Assembly (NCBI GenBank): GCA_018806915.1
Contig: JAGKQI010000071.1
Coordinates: forward strand, 1-64,000
DNA length: 64,000 nt
Direction of reading: 5' to 3'
Source of the DNA: Phytophthora colocasiae
Taxonomy: Eukaryota; Oomycota; Peronosporomycetes; Peronosporales; Peronosporaceae
Each line of letters starts with the position of its first letter. Position 1 is the stretch's first letter. Both the position numbers and the translations under genes were made by a program. The notes under the pieces were generated by a model. That model was not told the DNA's origin. It made no database searches and saw only the letters and a list, made by a program, of their open reading frames with translations. Below are positions 12,166 to 24,429 of the stretch, piece after piece.

Positions 12166-15100
12166 ACTCTGCAAACACTATCACTATCTTCTTCCTCTTT
12201 AAATACCTCTCTCTCTCTTAATCCCTTTCTCTTTCGTTTGATCGTGTCTTCTAGTCTCTTCTACTCGATTCTGAACGAGCTGCTGTCATTGTGTTAGGCT
12301 TCAGGCTGGCTTTGACCAAACACCTGCTCGTGATGGCTTCGTGCTGCACTACACGATCAACTGCAGTGTACTGATCTTCATCCTTCAGACCTTTGCACGC
12401 TTCTTCAGCGGCACGTGCTTGGATGCTCGTCAGATTCTGTAGTACTTCCAATAGCCCCACCTCTTCTAGGAACCCCAGCACTCGGGCGTTTAGAGAGTAT
12501 ACTTCTCTCTCTCGATGCTTAGCTGGTTTTGGATCGATCCGCACTATACTTTCCACATTGATCGGACGTGGAATCTCCAAGCGATCTTGGTCTTCACAGT
12601 TTCAAGTAATCTGCAGCCAGTGTCTGTCATAGAGTCGGCTTGGCTATCGACAATATGCCGCACACCGTCACCAAGTTCAAATGTCTCCGTCAGTGTCTTT
12701 CACCTCGCTGGAATGGTCACCAGGAGCGTGCTGTACACTGCTGCTGTCACCACTGTTCTCAATTGGCAGCAAATAGTTGTAGAGGTGGGCAATTGCTTCA
12801 TGGTCATCAAAGCTTTCTCTAGAGAATCTCCTGCACGTCTCTTCTGCCGTTGTTCTTTGCTTTCGCTCACGAATGAGCTTTTGTTCTTCTTTGCTTGCTC
12901 AATGGAGGGCAACTTCGGAAAACGACTTTCGTCGAACAGAACAGTGTGGCTGTACACCGGCTTCAACGTCTCGCAGTCCAAAAGTTTGTAGCCTCTTCGA
13001 TCTCTTGGATATCCCACAAAGATCATCTTCCTGGCGCGCTTTTCCAATTTCCTTCTCTTGTCGCTCTCCCAGGAATACATACGCAAGACAACCAAACACA
13101 CGAAGGTGCTTTAGTGGAGACTACTTCCAAACCATCTTGTAGGGAGATTCCGCCTTGTTTGCTCGAGCTGGTAGCAAATTCACACAGTACGCACTCGTGA
13201 CGGCAGCTTCACCCCACATTTGCTCTGGCAAATTTCCTTCGAACAGCACAACGTATTCTCTCTGCGATGGTCCTTATCATCCGCTCTGCAATACCGTTAT
13301 GCTCAGGAGTTTTCTTCACTGTCAACGTGCAATCCATTCAGCTCTTTCTCACAGATGTCTTTCAGCTTCACAAATTCTTTTGCTGAATCCATGTTGAGGC
13401 ACTTCATCTTCATATTCTTCTGTCGCTCAACATTCAGTCGGTACTGTCGAGATATCTCATAGATCTCCTTTCTTTCATGCATGACAAACACGCTTACAAA
13501 GCGGCTGGCTTCGTCAACAAACACACAGAAGTAGCGACAACCGGAGTATGAGGGGTGTTTGATACGGCCCCAAGTATCTGAGTGTGCTTTTTCACCCGAT
13601 CTGCCACTCCCTCTCTGTTCATCTGACCCGATCCTTGAAAGACTTACGCGTCATCTTGCTCTCGATGCACGCCTCGCACTCTCTACGCTCAAGTGCCTCA
13701 ACACTGATAACTCCAGTCTGTTCCATTTCGTCACGCATGATCACTTCAAACGCATTTTCGACCTGGATGTCCAAGCCGCTTGTGCCACAAAAGAATCTCC
13801 ACTTTTACATCCGCACTGGCGGCTGCACAAATTGCTGTTGGCCATTCTTCTTGAATTGTGTTCAATCTCAAAATGTACAACTTGCTCGCTGGAGACAAGT
13901 TTGCGTGCACAACTCCACCCATCACCGGCAATTACCGTAGCATAGGCTGGATTATCAAAGTGCACGGCTAAGTGGTCTGTACCACGCATTGCAACTTGTA
14001 TTCGGACTGAAAACAGGTTGAGATTGGATCGTCGGAACATAGTATACGTTCCGGAGCCACAACGTCTTCTTCCCTTGATTTGTATCCACTGTGACTCTCT
14101 TGTCTCCAATACCCATGACTTGTAGCTCATGCTTACCACCGACTTCTACTGCGGCTGAAATCGGACAGTAATTAACAAGAGAATCCTTCGAGTACGTCAT
14201 GTGTCGTGTGGCTGCTGAATCCAGAATCAATCGTTGCTCTTTGTCTTCATTCCGTAGCACCTAGCATCAATTGCCATAATTGCTGACTCTGAGCTTGATC
14301 TCGAGCTATCGTCTCTTGACATCATGGCTTTCTCGCCATTGTCACGCTTTCGATACTTCCGCGAATCACTACGAGAATAGCGACCATCATTGTCCTTGCC
14401 ATCTCTACTTCTTTCTGTCCCCGTCTCGTTTTCGGTCTCTATCTCGCTCGCGATCTCTGTCTTGTCTTCGAGTTGGATCTCGATCATCATCGTGAAAGTC
14501 ACGTCGTGATCTGCATGGCAGTGGATGTCTCCACCCGTGATCCTGCTTCTCACGATAAATTCTGCAGTCACGGATATAGTGTCCTCGCATATGGCAGTGA
14601 AGACATTTCTTTTCTTCCTTGTCTTTTGTACTTTGACTCTTGTCACTTCCACGGTTTTTACCTTTCGACACCAATGCTGACTCACTTTGATGCTTGGCGT
14701 CTGAGTCCTGCCCTTGTAACTGTTCTTGTCTCTCAATTTCCAAGTACGAACTCTCCAGCAGCTCCACAAGCTTATCAAACTCAAGCTCTGTGCTCTCTGC
14801 TAAAGAATGTACTAGATACGGGCGTAAAATGTTCTCAAACTTGTCATTTAGTACCATCACTAAGATGTAAGGCTTCAAAGAGTCTTGTAAAGGCAAACCC
14901 ATGTTCTCAAGCTTCGTGAAGCCCTGCTTCAGCTCCTCGATAAACACTAGTAAGTTCTTTCCCTTCTCGTACTTCATCTCCATAACTGCACGGAGCTGGT
15001 GCACTAGTGATAACTTCGTCGCACCTACGAACATCTTCCTCAGCCGTTCAAGTACCCCAAATGGCGTAGACTCATCTTCCACTGTCTTGGAAAGATCTGG

Positions 15101-15402
15101 CGACAACGTCTTGTCAATCTTCCAGCGTGCGTCCTTCCTGCGCTTCATGTGAACCTTGTACTCATCCGGCTGTTCGTCTTGTGACGGTACATCTTCAGGC
15201 TTTGTGCAGAAGTCTTCCCATAGGCCTTTAGCATCCAACTTGAGCTTCAGACGGCTATACCAGCCATTGAAGTCGCTGCTCTGATCTTCCAGTACAGGAA
15301 CTGCATAGCCTCTCTGTCTGGCTTTCTTCTCTTCCGACATGGTGAGGGAAATGACTGATACACAGTAGGAACCTCCTTCGAGTCTTTGGGCTCAGTGCAA
15401 CC
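12166..15402 (-). mobile_element. Copia copy, 5' two thirds (gag to integrase-RT linker)
   Basis: Gag starts at 15340 and is open for 311 codons in one frame, through the zinc knuckle (C-x2-C-x4-H-x4-C, near 14.6 kb) and into an Arg/Asp-rich tail. The protease motif ILDSAATRHMT lies near 14.2 kb (Asp-Ser-Ala in place of the common Asp-Ser-Gly). Integrase follows: a His-Cys zinc finger near 13.8 kb and the core at about 13.5-12.7 kb. Sequence quality falls leftwards. The copy stops at 12165 where the palindrome begins, so RT and RNase H are absent. Confidence 0.85.
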
Positions 15403-15554
15403 ACTTGCGAGCTAGGGGCAAAGAAGTTATATTATCGATTAGACTTTCTCAACTGTAGTGTACCCCTTTTGTAACCCTGGTTACATCTGCATATCTGTGC
15501 CGAAGAGTAGCAGCATCTTTACTGGCGTGAGACTATTCTCTTCTATCTGCAAGT
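15403..15554 (-). repeat. Copia LTR
   Basis: 152-bp LTR, two bases shorter than the others in a G run. It is the 5' LTR of the copy at 12166-15402 and at the same time the 3' LTR of the truncated unit to its right. Confidence 0.9.
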
Positions 15555-17260
15555 GCCCCACCTGATGCTTCGTAGGCTTATGTCTCTTCATGCATTGGCA
15601 TGACTCGTAATGTATCTCTGTGTTTCTCGAAAGTTACCCTCGGTAACGACTTTGTGAACATATCTGCAATATTGTCTGCACTTGTAATTTTCTTCACTTC
15701 AATTTCGTGTTGCTCTTGCTTCTCACGAATAAAGTGGTGTCTGATATCTATATGCTTTGTTCGTGAATGAAATTCTGGGTTCTTTGCAATTTTCAATGCA
15801 CTAGCATTGTCCACATAGACATCAGTCGTCTCTGGCTGCTTCTTCAGCAGTTCTCTGCTCATCATTCTCAAATGTATAATCTCTTGTACTAACATGCTCA
15901 ATGAGATGTACTCTGCCTCAGTGGTGTGCAAAGCCACAGTCTTTTCTGCTTGACTGCACCACGACACTAAGCTTTCACCGAGCATCGTCACATACCCTGC
16001 AATCGAATGTCGATCGGGATGGCTAGCAAAATCTGCGTCACTAAACGCTATCATCTTTAGCTGCAAGGGGCTACCAATGTTTGGTTCCGCCATAAGCACT
16101 AACCCATAGTCTTTTGTCTGTTTCAAATACCTCATGATAGTCTTTACTGCTCGCCACTGAGCGATTCCTGGTTCGCTAAGAACTGACTGCATTCCCTTAC
16201 TGCGAATGCTATATCTGGCCGTGTCCCGAGCATTAGATACATCAGGAGCCTACGGCAGCTCTGTACGGCTTTCCTTTCATGAGTTCTACCTCATCTCGAT
16301 CACTTGCGCACAACTCTTTTGTTAATAGTAGCTCTGGCTTACTAGAATCCGTACCCCATTACACGTGCTCATGCCAAATTTTTCTAGCAACTTCTCCGTG
16401 TACTTCCTTTGTGAGATTCTAATCTCTCTTTTGCTTCTGTCTCTTTGAATTTCCCAGCCCAGAATATAGTGAACAGGACCAAGGTCTTTCATCTTGAAGC
16501 GTGATTCAAGCATCTTCTTAAATTCACTCACTGTATCTGATGTGGGTGCAAACAATAGCAGATCGTCCACATAGATAGCAATGAAGCAAGGTGCTCCTTT
16601 CACAAACTTCACTCCCACACATGCCTCCGTCTGCAGCATGGTGAATCCGTTCTTCTCTAACCACTCTCTCAAAACTCTGTACCACACTCGTTGAGCTTGC
16701 TTAAGTCCATAGAGTGATTTCTTCAGTCTACAAGCTTTCTGGGATCTGAAAAACCTTCTGGCTGCTCCATGAATACAGTGACATCTAGTTCACCGTTCAA
16801 GAACGCTGTTGTTACGTCCATCTGATGGACCTCATAGTCTTGTACAGCAGCGAATCCAAGCAAGAACCGCAGCGATTCGAATCGAACAACTGGAGCAAAT
16901 ACCTCTAGGTAAGTCAACCCCGTACTCTTGCAAATAGCCTTTAATCACTAACCGAGCTTTGTACCTCTCCTGATTGATCCATTTGCTCGATACTTGACAC
17001 GAAACACCCATCTACTCCTCCAGTATTTTCATCCCTGGTGTTCGTGAACGAGCTCCCATGTCAAATTCTCCATGAGGGAGTCGTATTCTCCTTGCGCTGC
17101 TTGTTTCCACTGCATAAACTCACCAGATGCCATTGCTTCTTCCAATGTTGCTGGCTCTTCAATCACTCTTGCAGACATCACTACTACTTCAGCATGCCAC
17201 TTATTCATGACACTCTTCACAAAGTCCTTTCGAGCTCTCTCATCACTTGACTCTATCTCT
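15555..17260 (-). mobile_element. Truncated copia unit (RT-RNase H only)
   Basis: Starts at the common junction near 17260 and runs through the RT fingers and palm (about 16917-16322, with Tyr-Val-Asp-Asp at about 16570) and RNase H (about 16192-15578, including the Ser-Asp-Ala-Asp and Thr-Glu-Ala-Glu motifs), ending at the LTR. Two or three single-base indels break it into several frames. It has no gag, protease, integrase or primer-binding site, so it could move only in trans, if at all. Confidence 0.88.
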
Positions 17261-17414
17261 ACTTGCGAGCTAGGGGGCAAAAGAAGTTATATTATCGATT
17301 AGACTTTCTCAACTGTAGTGTACCCCTTTTGTAACCCTGGTTACATCTGCATATCTGTGCCGAAGAGTAGCAGCATCTTTACTGGCGTGAGACTATTCTC
17401 TTCTATCTGCAAGT
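17261..17414 (-). repeat. Copia LTR
   Basis: 154-bp LTR, nearly identical to those at 22408, 24276 and 29446. It is the 3' LTR of the full copy at 17415-22407. Confidence 0.92.
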
Positions 17415-20400
17415 GCCCCACCTGATGCTTCTCGTAGGCTTATGTCTCTTCATGCATTGGCATGACTCGTAATGTATCTCTGTGTTTCTCAGAAAGTTAC
17501 CCTCGGTAACGACTTTGTGAACATATCTGCAGCGATTGTCTGCACTTGCAATTTTCTTCACTTCAATTTCGTGTTGCTCTTGCTTCTCACGAATAAAGTG
17601 GTGTCTGATATCTATATGCTTTGTTCGTGAATGAAATTCTGGGTTCTTTGCAATTTTCAATGCACTAGCATTGTCCACATAGACATCAGTCGTCTCTGGC
17701 TGCTTCTTCAGCGGTTCTCTGCTCATCATTCTCAAATGTATAATCTCTTGTACTAACATGCTCAATGAGATGTACTCTGCCTCAGTGGTGTGCAAAGCCA
17801 CAGTCTTTTCTGCTTGACTGCACCACGACACTAAGCTTTCACCGAGCATCGTCACATACCCTGCAATCGAATGTCGATCGGGATGACTAGCAAAATCTGC
17901 GTCACTAAACGCTATCATCTTAGCTGCAAGGGGCTACCAATGTGTTTGGTTCCGCCAAGCACTAACCCATAGTCTTTTGTCTGTTTCAAATACCTCATGA
18001 TAGTCTTTACTGCTCGCCACTGAGCGATTCCTGGGTTCGATAAGAACTGACTGCATTCCCTTACTGCGAATGCTATATCTGGCCGTGTCCCGAGCATTAG
18101 ATACATCAGGAGCCTACGGCAGCTCTGTACGGCTTTCCTTTCATGAGTTCTACCTCATCTCGATCACTTGCGCACAACTCTTTTGTTAATAAGTAGCTCT
18201 GGCTTACTAGGAATCCGTACCCCATTACACGTGCTCATGCCAAATTTTTCAGCAACTTCTCCGTGTACTTCCTTTGTGAGATTCTAATCTCTTTGCTTCT
18301 GTCTCTTTGAATTTCCCAGCCCAGAATATAGTGAACAGGACCAAGGTCTTTCATCTTGAAGCGTGATTCAAGCATCTTCTTAAATTCACTCACTGTATCT
18401 GATGTGGTGCAAACAATAGCAGATCGTCCACATAGATAGCAATGAAGCAAGGTGCTCCTTTCACAAACTTCACTCCCACACATGCCTCCGTCTGCAGCAT
18501 GGTGAATCCGTTCTTCTCTAACCACTCTCTCAAAACTCTGTACCACACTCGTTGAAGCTTGCTTAAGTCCATAGAGTGATTTCTTCAGTCTACAAGCTTT
18601 CTGGGATCTGAAAAACCTTCTGGCTGCTCCATGAATACAGTGACATCTAGTTCACCGTTCAAGAACGCTGTTGTTACGTCCATCTGATGGACCTCATAGT
18701 CTTGTACAGCAGCGAATCCAAGCAAGAACCGCAGCGATTCGAATCGAACAACTGGAGCAAATACCTCTGGTAGTCAACCCCGTACTCTTGCAAATAGCCT
18801 TTAATCACTAACCGAGCTTTGTACCTCTCGATTGATCCATTTGCTCGATACTTGACACGAAACACCCATCTACCTCAGTATTTTCATCCTGGTGTTCGCG
18901 GAACGAGCTCCCATGTCAAATTCTCCATGAGGGAGTCGTATTCTCCTTGCGCTGCTTGTTTCCACTGCATAAACTCACCAGATGCCATTGCTTCTTCCAA
19001 TGTTGCTGGCTCTTCAATCACTCTTGCAGACATCACTACTACTTCAGCATGCCACTTATTCATGACACTCTTCACAAAGTCCTTTCGAGCTCTCTCATCA
19101 CTTGACTCTATCTCTTTTGTCATTAAGACAAAGTCATTCATCCACCTTGGTGGCTTACTCTGACGTCCACTGCGAGTGACTGTCGGCTCAATGTGAGTTC
19201 TCACACTATCACTATCTTCTTCCTCTTTAAATACCTCTCTTAATCCTTTTCTCTTTCGTTTGATCGTGTCTTCTGTCTTTCTACTCGATTCTGAACGAGC
19301 TGCTGTCATTGTGTTAGGCTTCAGGTGGCTTTGACCAAACACCTGCTCGGATGCTTCGTGCTGCACTACACGATCAACTGCTACAGGTACTGATCTCTCA
19401 TCCTCAGACCTTGCACGCTTCTTCAGCGGCATGTCTGGATGCTCGTCAGATTCTGTAGTACTTCCAATAGCCCCACCTCTTCTAGGAACCCCAGCACTCG
19501 GGCGTTTAGAGAGTATACTTCCTCTCTCTCGATGCTTAGCTGGTTTTGGATCGATCCGCACTATACTTTCCACATTGATCGGACGTGGAATCTCCAAGCG
19601 ATCTTGGTCTTCTACACCAATTCCAAGTAATCTGCAGCCAGTGTCTGTCATAGGAGTCGGCTTGGCTATCGACAATATGCTGCACACCGTCACCAAGTTC
19701 AATGTCTCCGTCAGTGTCTTTCACCTCGCTGGAATGGTCACCAGGAGCGTGCTGTACACTGCTGCTGTCACCACTGTTCTCAATTGGCAGCAAATAGTTG
19801 TAGAGGTGGGCAATTGCTTCCATGGTCATCAAAGCTTTCCTAGAGAATCTCCTGCACGTCTCTTCTGCTGTTGTCTTTGCTTTCGCTCACGAATGAGCTT
19901 TTTGTTCTTCTTTGCTTGCTCAATGGAGGGCAACTTCGGAAAACGACTTTCGTCGAACAGAACAGTGTGGCTGTACACCGGCTTCAACGTCTCGCAGTCC
20001 AAAGTTTGTAGCCTCTTCGATCTCTTGGATATCCCACAAAGATCATCTTCCTGGCGCGCTTTTCCAATTTCCTTCTTGTCGCTCTCCAGGAATACATACG
20101 CAAGACAACCAAACACACGAAAGGTGCTTTAGTGGAGGACTACTTCCAAACCACATCTTGTAGGAGATTCCGCCTTGTTTGCTCGAGCTGGTAGCAAATT
20201 CACACAGTACGCACTCGTGACGGCAGCTTCACCCCACATTTGCTCTGGCAAATTTCCTTCGAACAGCACACAACGTATTCTCTCTGCGATGGTCCTTATC
20301 ATCCGCTCTGCAATACCGTTATGCTCAGGAGTTTTCTTCACTGTCAACGTGCAATCCATTCCCAGCTCTTTCTCACAGATGTCTTTCAGCTTCACAAATT

Positions 20401-22407
20401 CTTTTGCTGAATCCATGTTGAGGCACTTCATCTTCATATTCTTCTGTCGCTCAACATTCAGTCGGTACTGTCGAGATATCTCATAGATCTCTTTCATGCA
20501 TGACAAACACGCTTACAAAGCGGCTGGCTTCGTCAACAAACACACAGAAGTAGCGACAACCGGAGTATGAGGGTGTTTGATACGGCCCCAAGTATCTGAG
20601 GTGCTTTTCACCGATCTGCCACTCCCTCTCTGTTCGTCTGACCCGATCCTTGAAAGACTTACGCGTCATCTTGCTCTCGATGCACGCCTCGCACTCTCTA
20701 CGCTCAAGTGCCTTAACACTGATAACTCCAGTCTGTTCCATTTCGTCACGCATGATCACTTCAAACGCATTTCGACCTGGATGTCCAAGCCGCTTGTGCC
20801 ACAAAAGAATCTCACTTTACATCCGCACTGGCGGCTGCACAAATTGCTGTTGGCCATTCTTCTTGAATTGTGTTCAATCTCAAAATGTACAACTTGCTCG
20901 TTGAGACAAGTTTGCGTGCAATAACTCCACCATCACCGGCAATTACCGTAGCATAGGCTGGATTATCAAAGTGCACGGCTAAGGGTCTGTACCACGCATT
21001 GCAACTTGCATTCGGACTGAAAACAGGTTGAATTGGATCGTCGGAACATAGTATACGTTCCGGAGCCACAACGTCTTCTTCCCTTGATTTGTATCCACTG
21101 TGACTCAGTCTCCAATACCCATGACTTGTAGCTCATGCTTACCACCGACTTCTACTGCGGCTGAAATCGGACAGTAATTAACAAGAGAATCCTTCGAGTA
21201 CGTCATGTGTCGTGTGGCTGCTGAATCCAGAATCCAATCGTTGCTCTTTGTCTTCATTCCGTGGCACCTAGCATCAATTGCCATAATTGCTGACTCCGAG
21301 CTTGATCTCGAGCTATCGTCTCTTGACATCATGGCTTTCTCGCCATTGTCACGCTTTCGATACTTCCGCGAATCACTACGAGAATAGCGACCATCATTGT
21401 CCTTGCCATCTCTACTTCTCTTTCTGTCCCCGTCTCGTTTTCGGTCTCTATCTCGCTCGCGATCTCTGTCTTGTCTTCGAGTTGGATCTCGATCATCATC
21501 GTGAAAGTCACGTCGTGATCTGCATGGCAGTGGATGTCTCCACCCGTGATCCTGCTTCTCACGATAAATTCTGCAGTCACGGATATAGTGTCCTCGCATA
21601 TGGCAGTGAAGACATTTCTTTTCTTCCTTGTCTTTTGTACTTTGACTCTTGTCACTTCCACGGTTTTTACCTTTCGACACCAATGCTGACTCACTTTGAT
21701 GCTTGGCGTCTGAGTCCTGCCCTTGTAACTGTTCTTGTCTCTCAATTTCAAGTACGAACTCTCCAGCAGCTCCACAAGCTTATCAAACTCAAGCTCTGTG
21801 CTCTCTGCTAAAGAATGTACTAGATACGGGCGTAAAATGTTCTCAAACTTGTCATTTAGTACCATCACTAAGATGTAAGGCTTCAAAGAGTCTTGTAAAG
21901 GCAAACCCATGTTCTCAAGCTTCGTGAAGCCCTGCTTCAGCTCCTCGATAAACACTAGTAAGTTCTTTCCCTTCTCGTACTTCATCTCCATAACTGCACG
22001 GAGCTGGTGCACTAGTGATAACTTCGTCGCACCTACGAACATCTTCCTCAGCCGTTCAAGTACCCCAAATGGCGTAGACTCATCTTCCACTGTCTTGGAA
22101 AGATCTGGCGACAACGTCTTGTCAATCTTCCAGCGTGCGTCCTTCCTGCGCTTCATGTGAACCTTGTACTCATCCGGCTGTTCGTCTTGTGACGGTACAT
22201 CTTCAGGCTTTGTGCAGAAGTCTTCCCATAGGCCTTTAGCATCCAACTTGAGCTTCAGACGGCTATACCAGCCATTGAAGTCGCTGCTCTGATCTTCCAG
22301 TACAGGAACTGCATAGCCTCTCTGTCTGGCTTTCTTCTCTTCCGACATGGTGAGGGAAATGACTGATACACAGTAGGAACCTCCTTCGAGTCTTTGGGCT
22401 CATAACC
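17415..22407 (-). mobile_element. Full-length copia retrotransposon (gag-pol)
   Basis: Single gag-pol polyprotein by design, reading from 22348. Gag runs to about 21.7 kb; the zinc knuckle is near 21.6; the protease (ILDSAATRHMT) is near 21.22; the integrase zinc finger (Trp-His-Lys-Arg-Leu-Gly-His and Cys-Glu-Ala-Cys) is at about 20.8-20.67, with its core to 19.85. A basic linker follows at about 19.7-19.1, then RT at about 18.87-18.2 with Tyr-Val-Asp-Asp near 18.43, and RNase H at about 18.1-17.45. The internal length is 4993 bp. Several single-base indels break the frame; one is a lost C near 21747 relative to the sister copies. The leader between LTR and gag is only about 60 bp. Recent by similarity to its neighbours, but not open as it stands. 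Confidence 0.92.
22396..22407 (-). promoter_or_regulatory. Copia primer-binding site, initiator-tRNA anticodon type
   Basis: Immediately inside the 5' LTR the plus strand reads GGGCTCATAACC, so the element RNA carries GGTTATGAGCCC. The plus-strand string has the layout of a tRNA anticodon arm: a GGG stem side, the 7-base loop CTCATAA with CAT (CAU) anticodon, then the CC stem side. The same site stands at 1995-2006 and, with one change, at 29434-29445. Half-molecule priming by initiator tRNA-Met is known for Drosophila copia; its use here is inferred. Confidence 0.7.
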
Positions 22408-22561
22408 ACTTGCGAGCTAGGGGGCAAAAGAAGTTATATTATCGATTAGACTTTCTCAACTGTAGTGTACCCCTTTTGTAACCCTGGTTACATCTGCATA
22501 TCTGTGCCGAAGAGTAGCAGCATCTTTACTGGCGTGAGACTATTCTCTTCTATCTGCAAGT
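22408..22561 (-). repeat. Copia LTR, reference copy
   Basis: 154 bp. Both boundaries are fixed by comparing contexts: the low side is followed by either the primer-binding site or the linker junction, and the high side by the polypurine tract complement or genomic flank. The shared sequence starts ACTTGC and ends GCAAGT, a 6-bp inverted terminus, with the usual TG...CA found three bases inside. Confidence 0.92.
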
Positions 22562-24275
22562 GCCCCACCTGATGCTTCCTCGTAGGCTTATGTCTCTTCA
22601 TGCATTGGCATGACTCGTAATGTATCTCTGTGTTTCTCGAAAGTTACCCTCGGTAACGACTTTGTGAACATATCTGCAACATTGTCTGCACTTGCAATTT
22701 TCTTCACTTCAATTTCGTGTTGCTCTTGCTTCTCACGAATAAAGTGGTGTCTGATATCTATATGCTTTGTTCGTGAATGAAATTCTGGGTTCTTTTGCAA
22801 TTTTCAATGCACTAGCATTGTCCACATAGACATCAGTCGTCTCTGGCTGCTTCTTCAGCAGTTCTCTGCTCATCATTCTCAAATGTATAATCTCTTGTAC
22901 TAACATGCTCAATGAGATGTACTCTGCCTCAGTGGTGTGCAAAGCCACAGTCTTTTCTGCTTGACTGCACCACGACACTAAGCTTTCACCGAGCATCGTC
23001 ACATACCCTGCAATCGAATGTCGATCGGGATGGCTAACAAAATCTGCGTCACTAAACGCTATCATCTTTAGCTGCAAGGGGCTACCAATGTGTTTGGTTC
23101 CGCCAAGCACTAACCCATAGTCTTTTGTCTGTTTCAAATACCTCATGATAGTCTTTACTGCTCGCCACTGAGCGATTCCTGGGTTCGCTAAGAACTGACT
23201 GCATTCCCTTACTGCGAATGCTATATCTGGCCGTGTCCCGAGCATTAGATACATCAGGGAGCCTCACGGCAGCTCTGTACGGCTTTCCTTTCATGAGTTC
23301 TACCTCATCTCGATCACTTGCGCACAACTCTTTTTGTTAATAGTAGCTCTGGCTTACTAGGAATCCGTACCCCATTACACGTGCTCATGCCAAATTTTTC
23401 TAGCAACTTCTCCGTGTACTTCCTTTGTGAGATTCTAATCTCTCTTTTGCTTCTGTCTCTTTGAATTTCCCAGCCCAGAATATAGTGAACAGGACCAAGG
23501 TCTTTCATCTTGAAGCGTGATTCAAGCATCTTCTTAAATTCACTCACTGTATCTGATGTGGGTGCAAACAATAGCAGATCGTCCACATAGATAGCAATGA
23601 AGCAAGGTGCTCCTTTCACAAACTTCACTCCCACACATGCCTCCGTCTGCAGCATGGTGAATCCGTTCTTCTCTAACCACTCTCTCAAAACTCTGTACCA
23701 CACTCTGTTGAGCTTGCTTAAGTCCATAGAGTGATTTCTTCAGTCTACAAGCTTTCTGGGATCTGAAAACCTTCTGGCTGCTCCATGAATACAGTGACAC
23801 CTAGTTCACCGTTCAAGAACGCTGTTGTTACGTCCATCTGATGGACCTCATAGTCTTGTACAGCAGCGAATCCAAGCAAGAACCGCAGCGATTCGAATCG
23901 AACAACTGGAGCAAATACCTCTGGGTAGTCAACCCCGTACTCTTGCAAATAGCCTTTAATCACTAACCGAGCTTTTGTACCTCTCCGATTGATCCATTTG
24001 CTCGATACTTGACACGAAACACCCATCTACTCCTCAGTATTTTCATCCCTGGTGTTCGCGGAACGAGCTCCCATGTCAAATTCTCCATGAGGGAGTCGTA
24101 TTCTCCTTGCGCTGCTTGTTTCCACTGCATAAACTCACCAGATGCCATTGCTTCTTCCAATGTTGCTGGCTCTTCAATCACTCTTGCAGACATCACTACT
24201 ACTTCAGCATGCCACTTATTCATGACACTCTTCACAAAGTCCTTTCGAGCTCTCTCATCACTTGACTCTATCTCT
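22562..24275 (-). mobile_element. Truncated copia unit (RT-RNase H only)
   Basis: Same structure and same 5' junction as the unit at 15555-17260; internal length 1714 bp. Reading frames from the LTR edge (24295) run through the linker remnant, RT (about 24.0-23.3 kb) and RNase H (about 23.25-22.6 kb), broken by a few single-base indels. The first codons of the open frame come from the LTR itself, which shows that the LTR was joined here after the coding sequence existed. Confidence 0.9.
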
Positions 24276-24429
24276 ACTTGCGAGCTAGGGGGCAAAAGAA
24301 GTTATATTATCGATTAGACTTTCTCAACTGTAGTGTACCCCTTTTGTAACCCTGGTTACATCTGCATATCTGTGCCGAAGAGTAGCAGCATCTTTACTGG
24401 CGTGAGACTATTCTCTTCTATCTGCAAGT
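24276..24429 (-). repeat. Copia LTR
   Basis: 154-bp LTR; 3' LTR of the full copy at 24430-29445, bordering the truncated unit at its low side. The polypurine tract of the full copy (GGTGGGGC on the minus strand) lies just above 24429. Confidence 0.92.

Noticed and set aside
14473..14919. 148-codon plus-strand frame, with similar ones at 21287, 19431 and 8412
   Set aside because: These are antisense frames over copia gag or integrase; they recur in each copy only because the element recurs, and they carry no motif.
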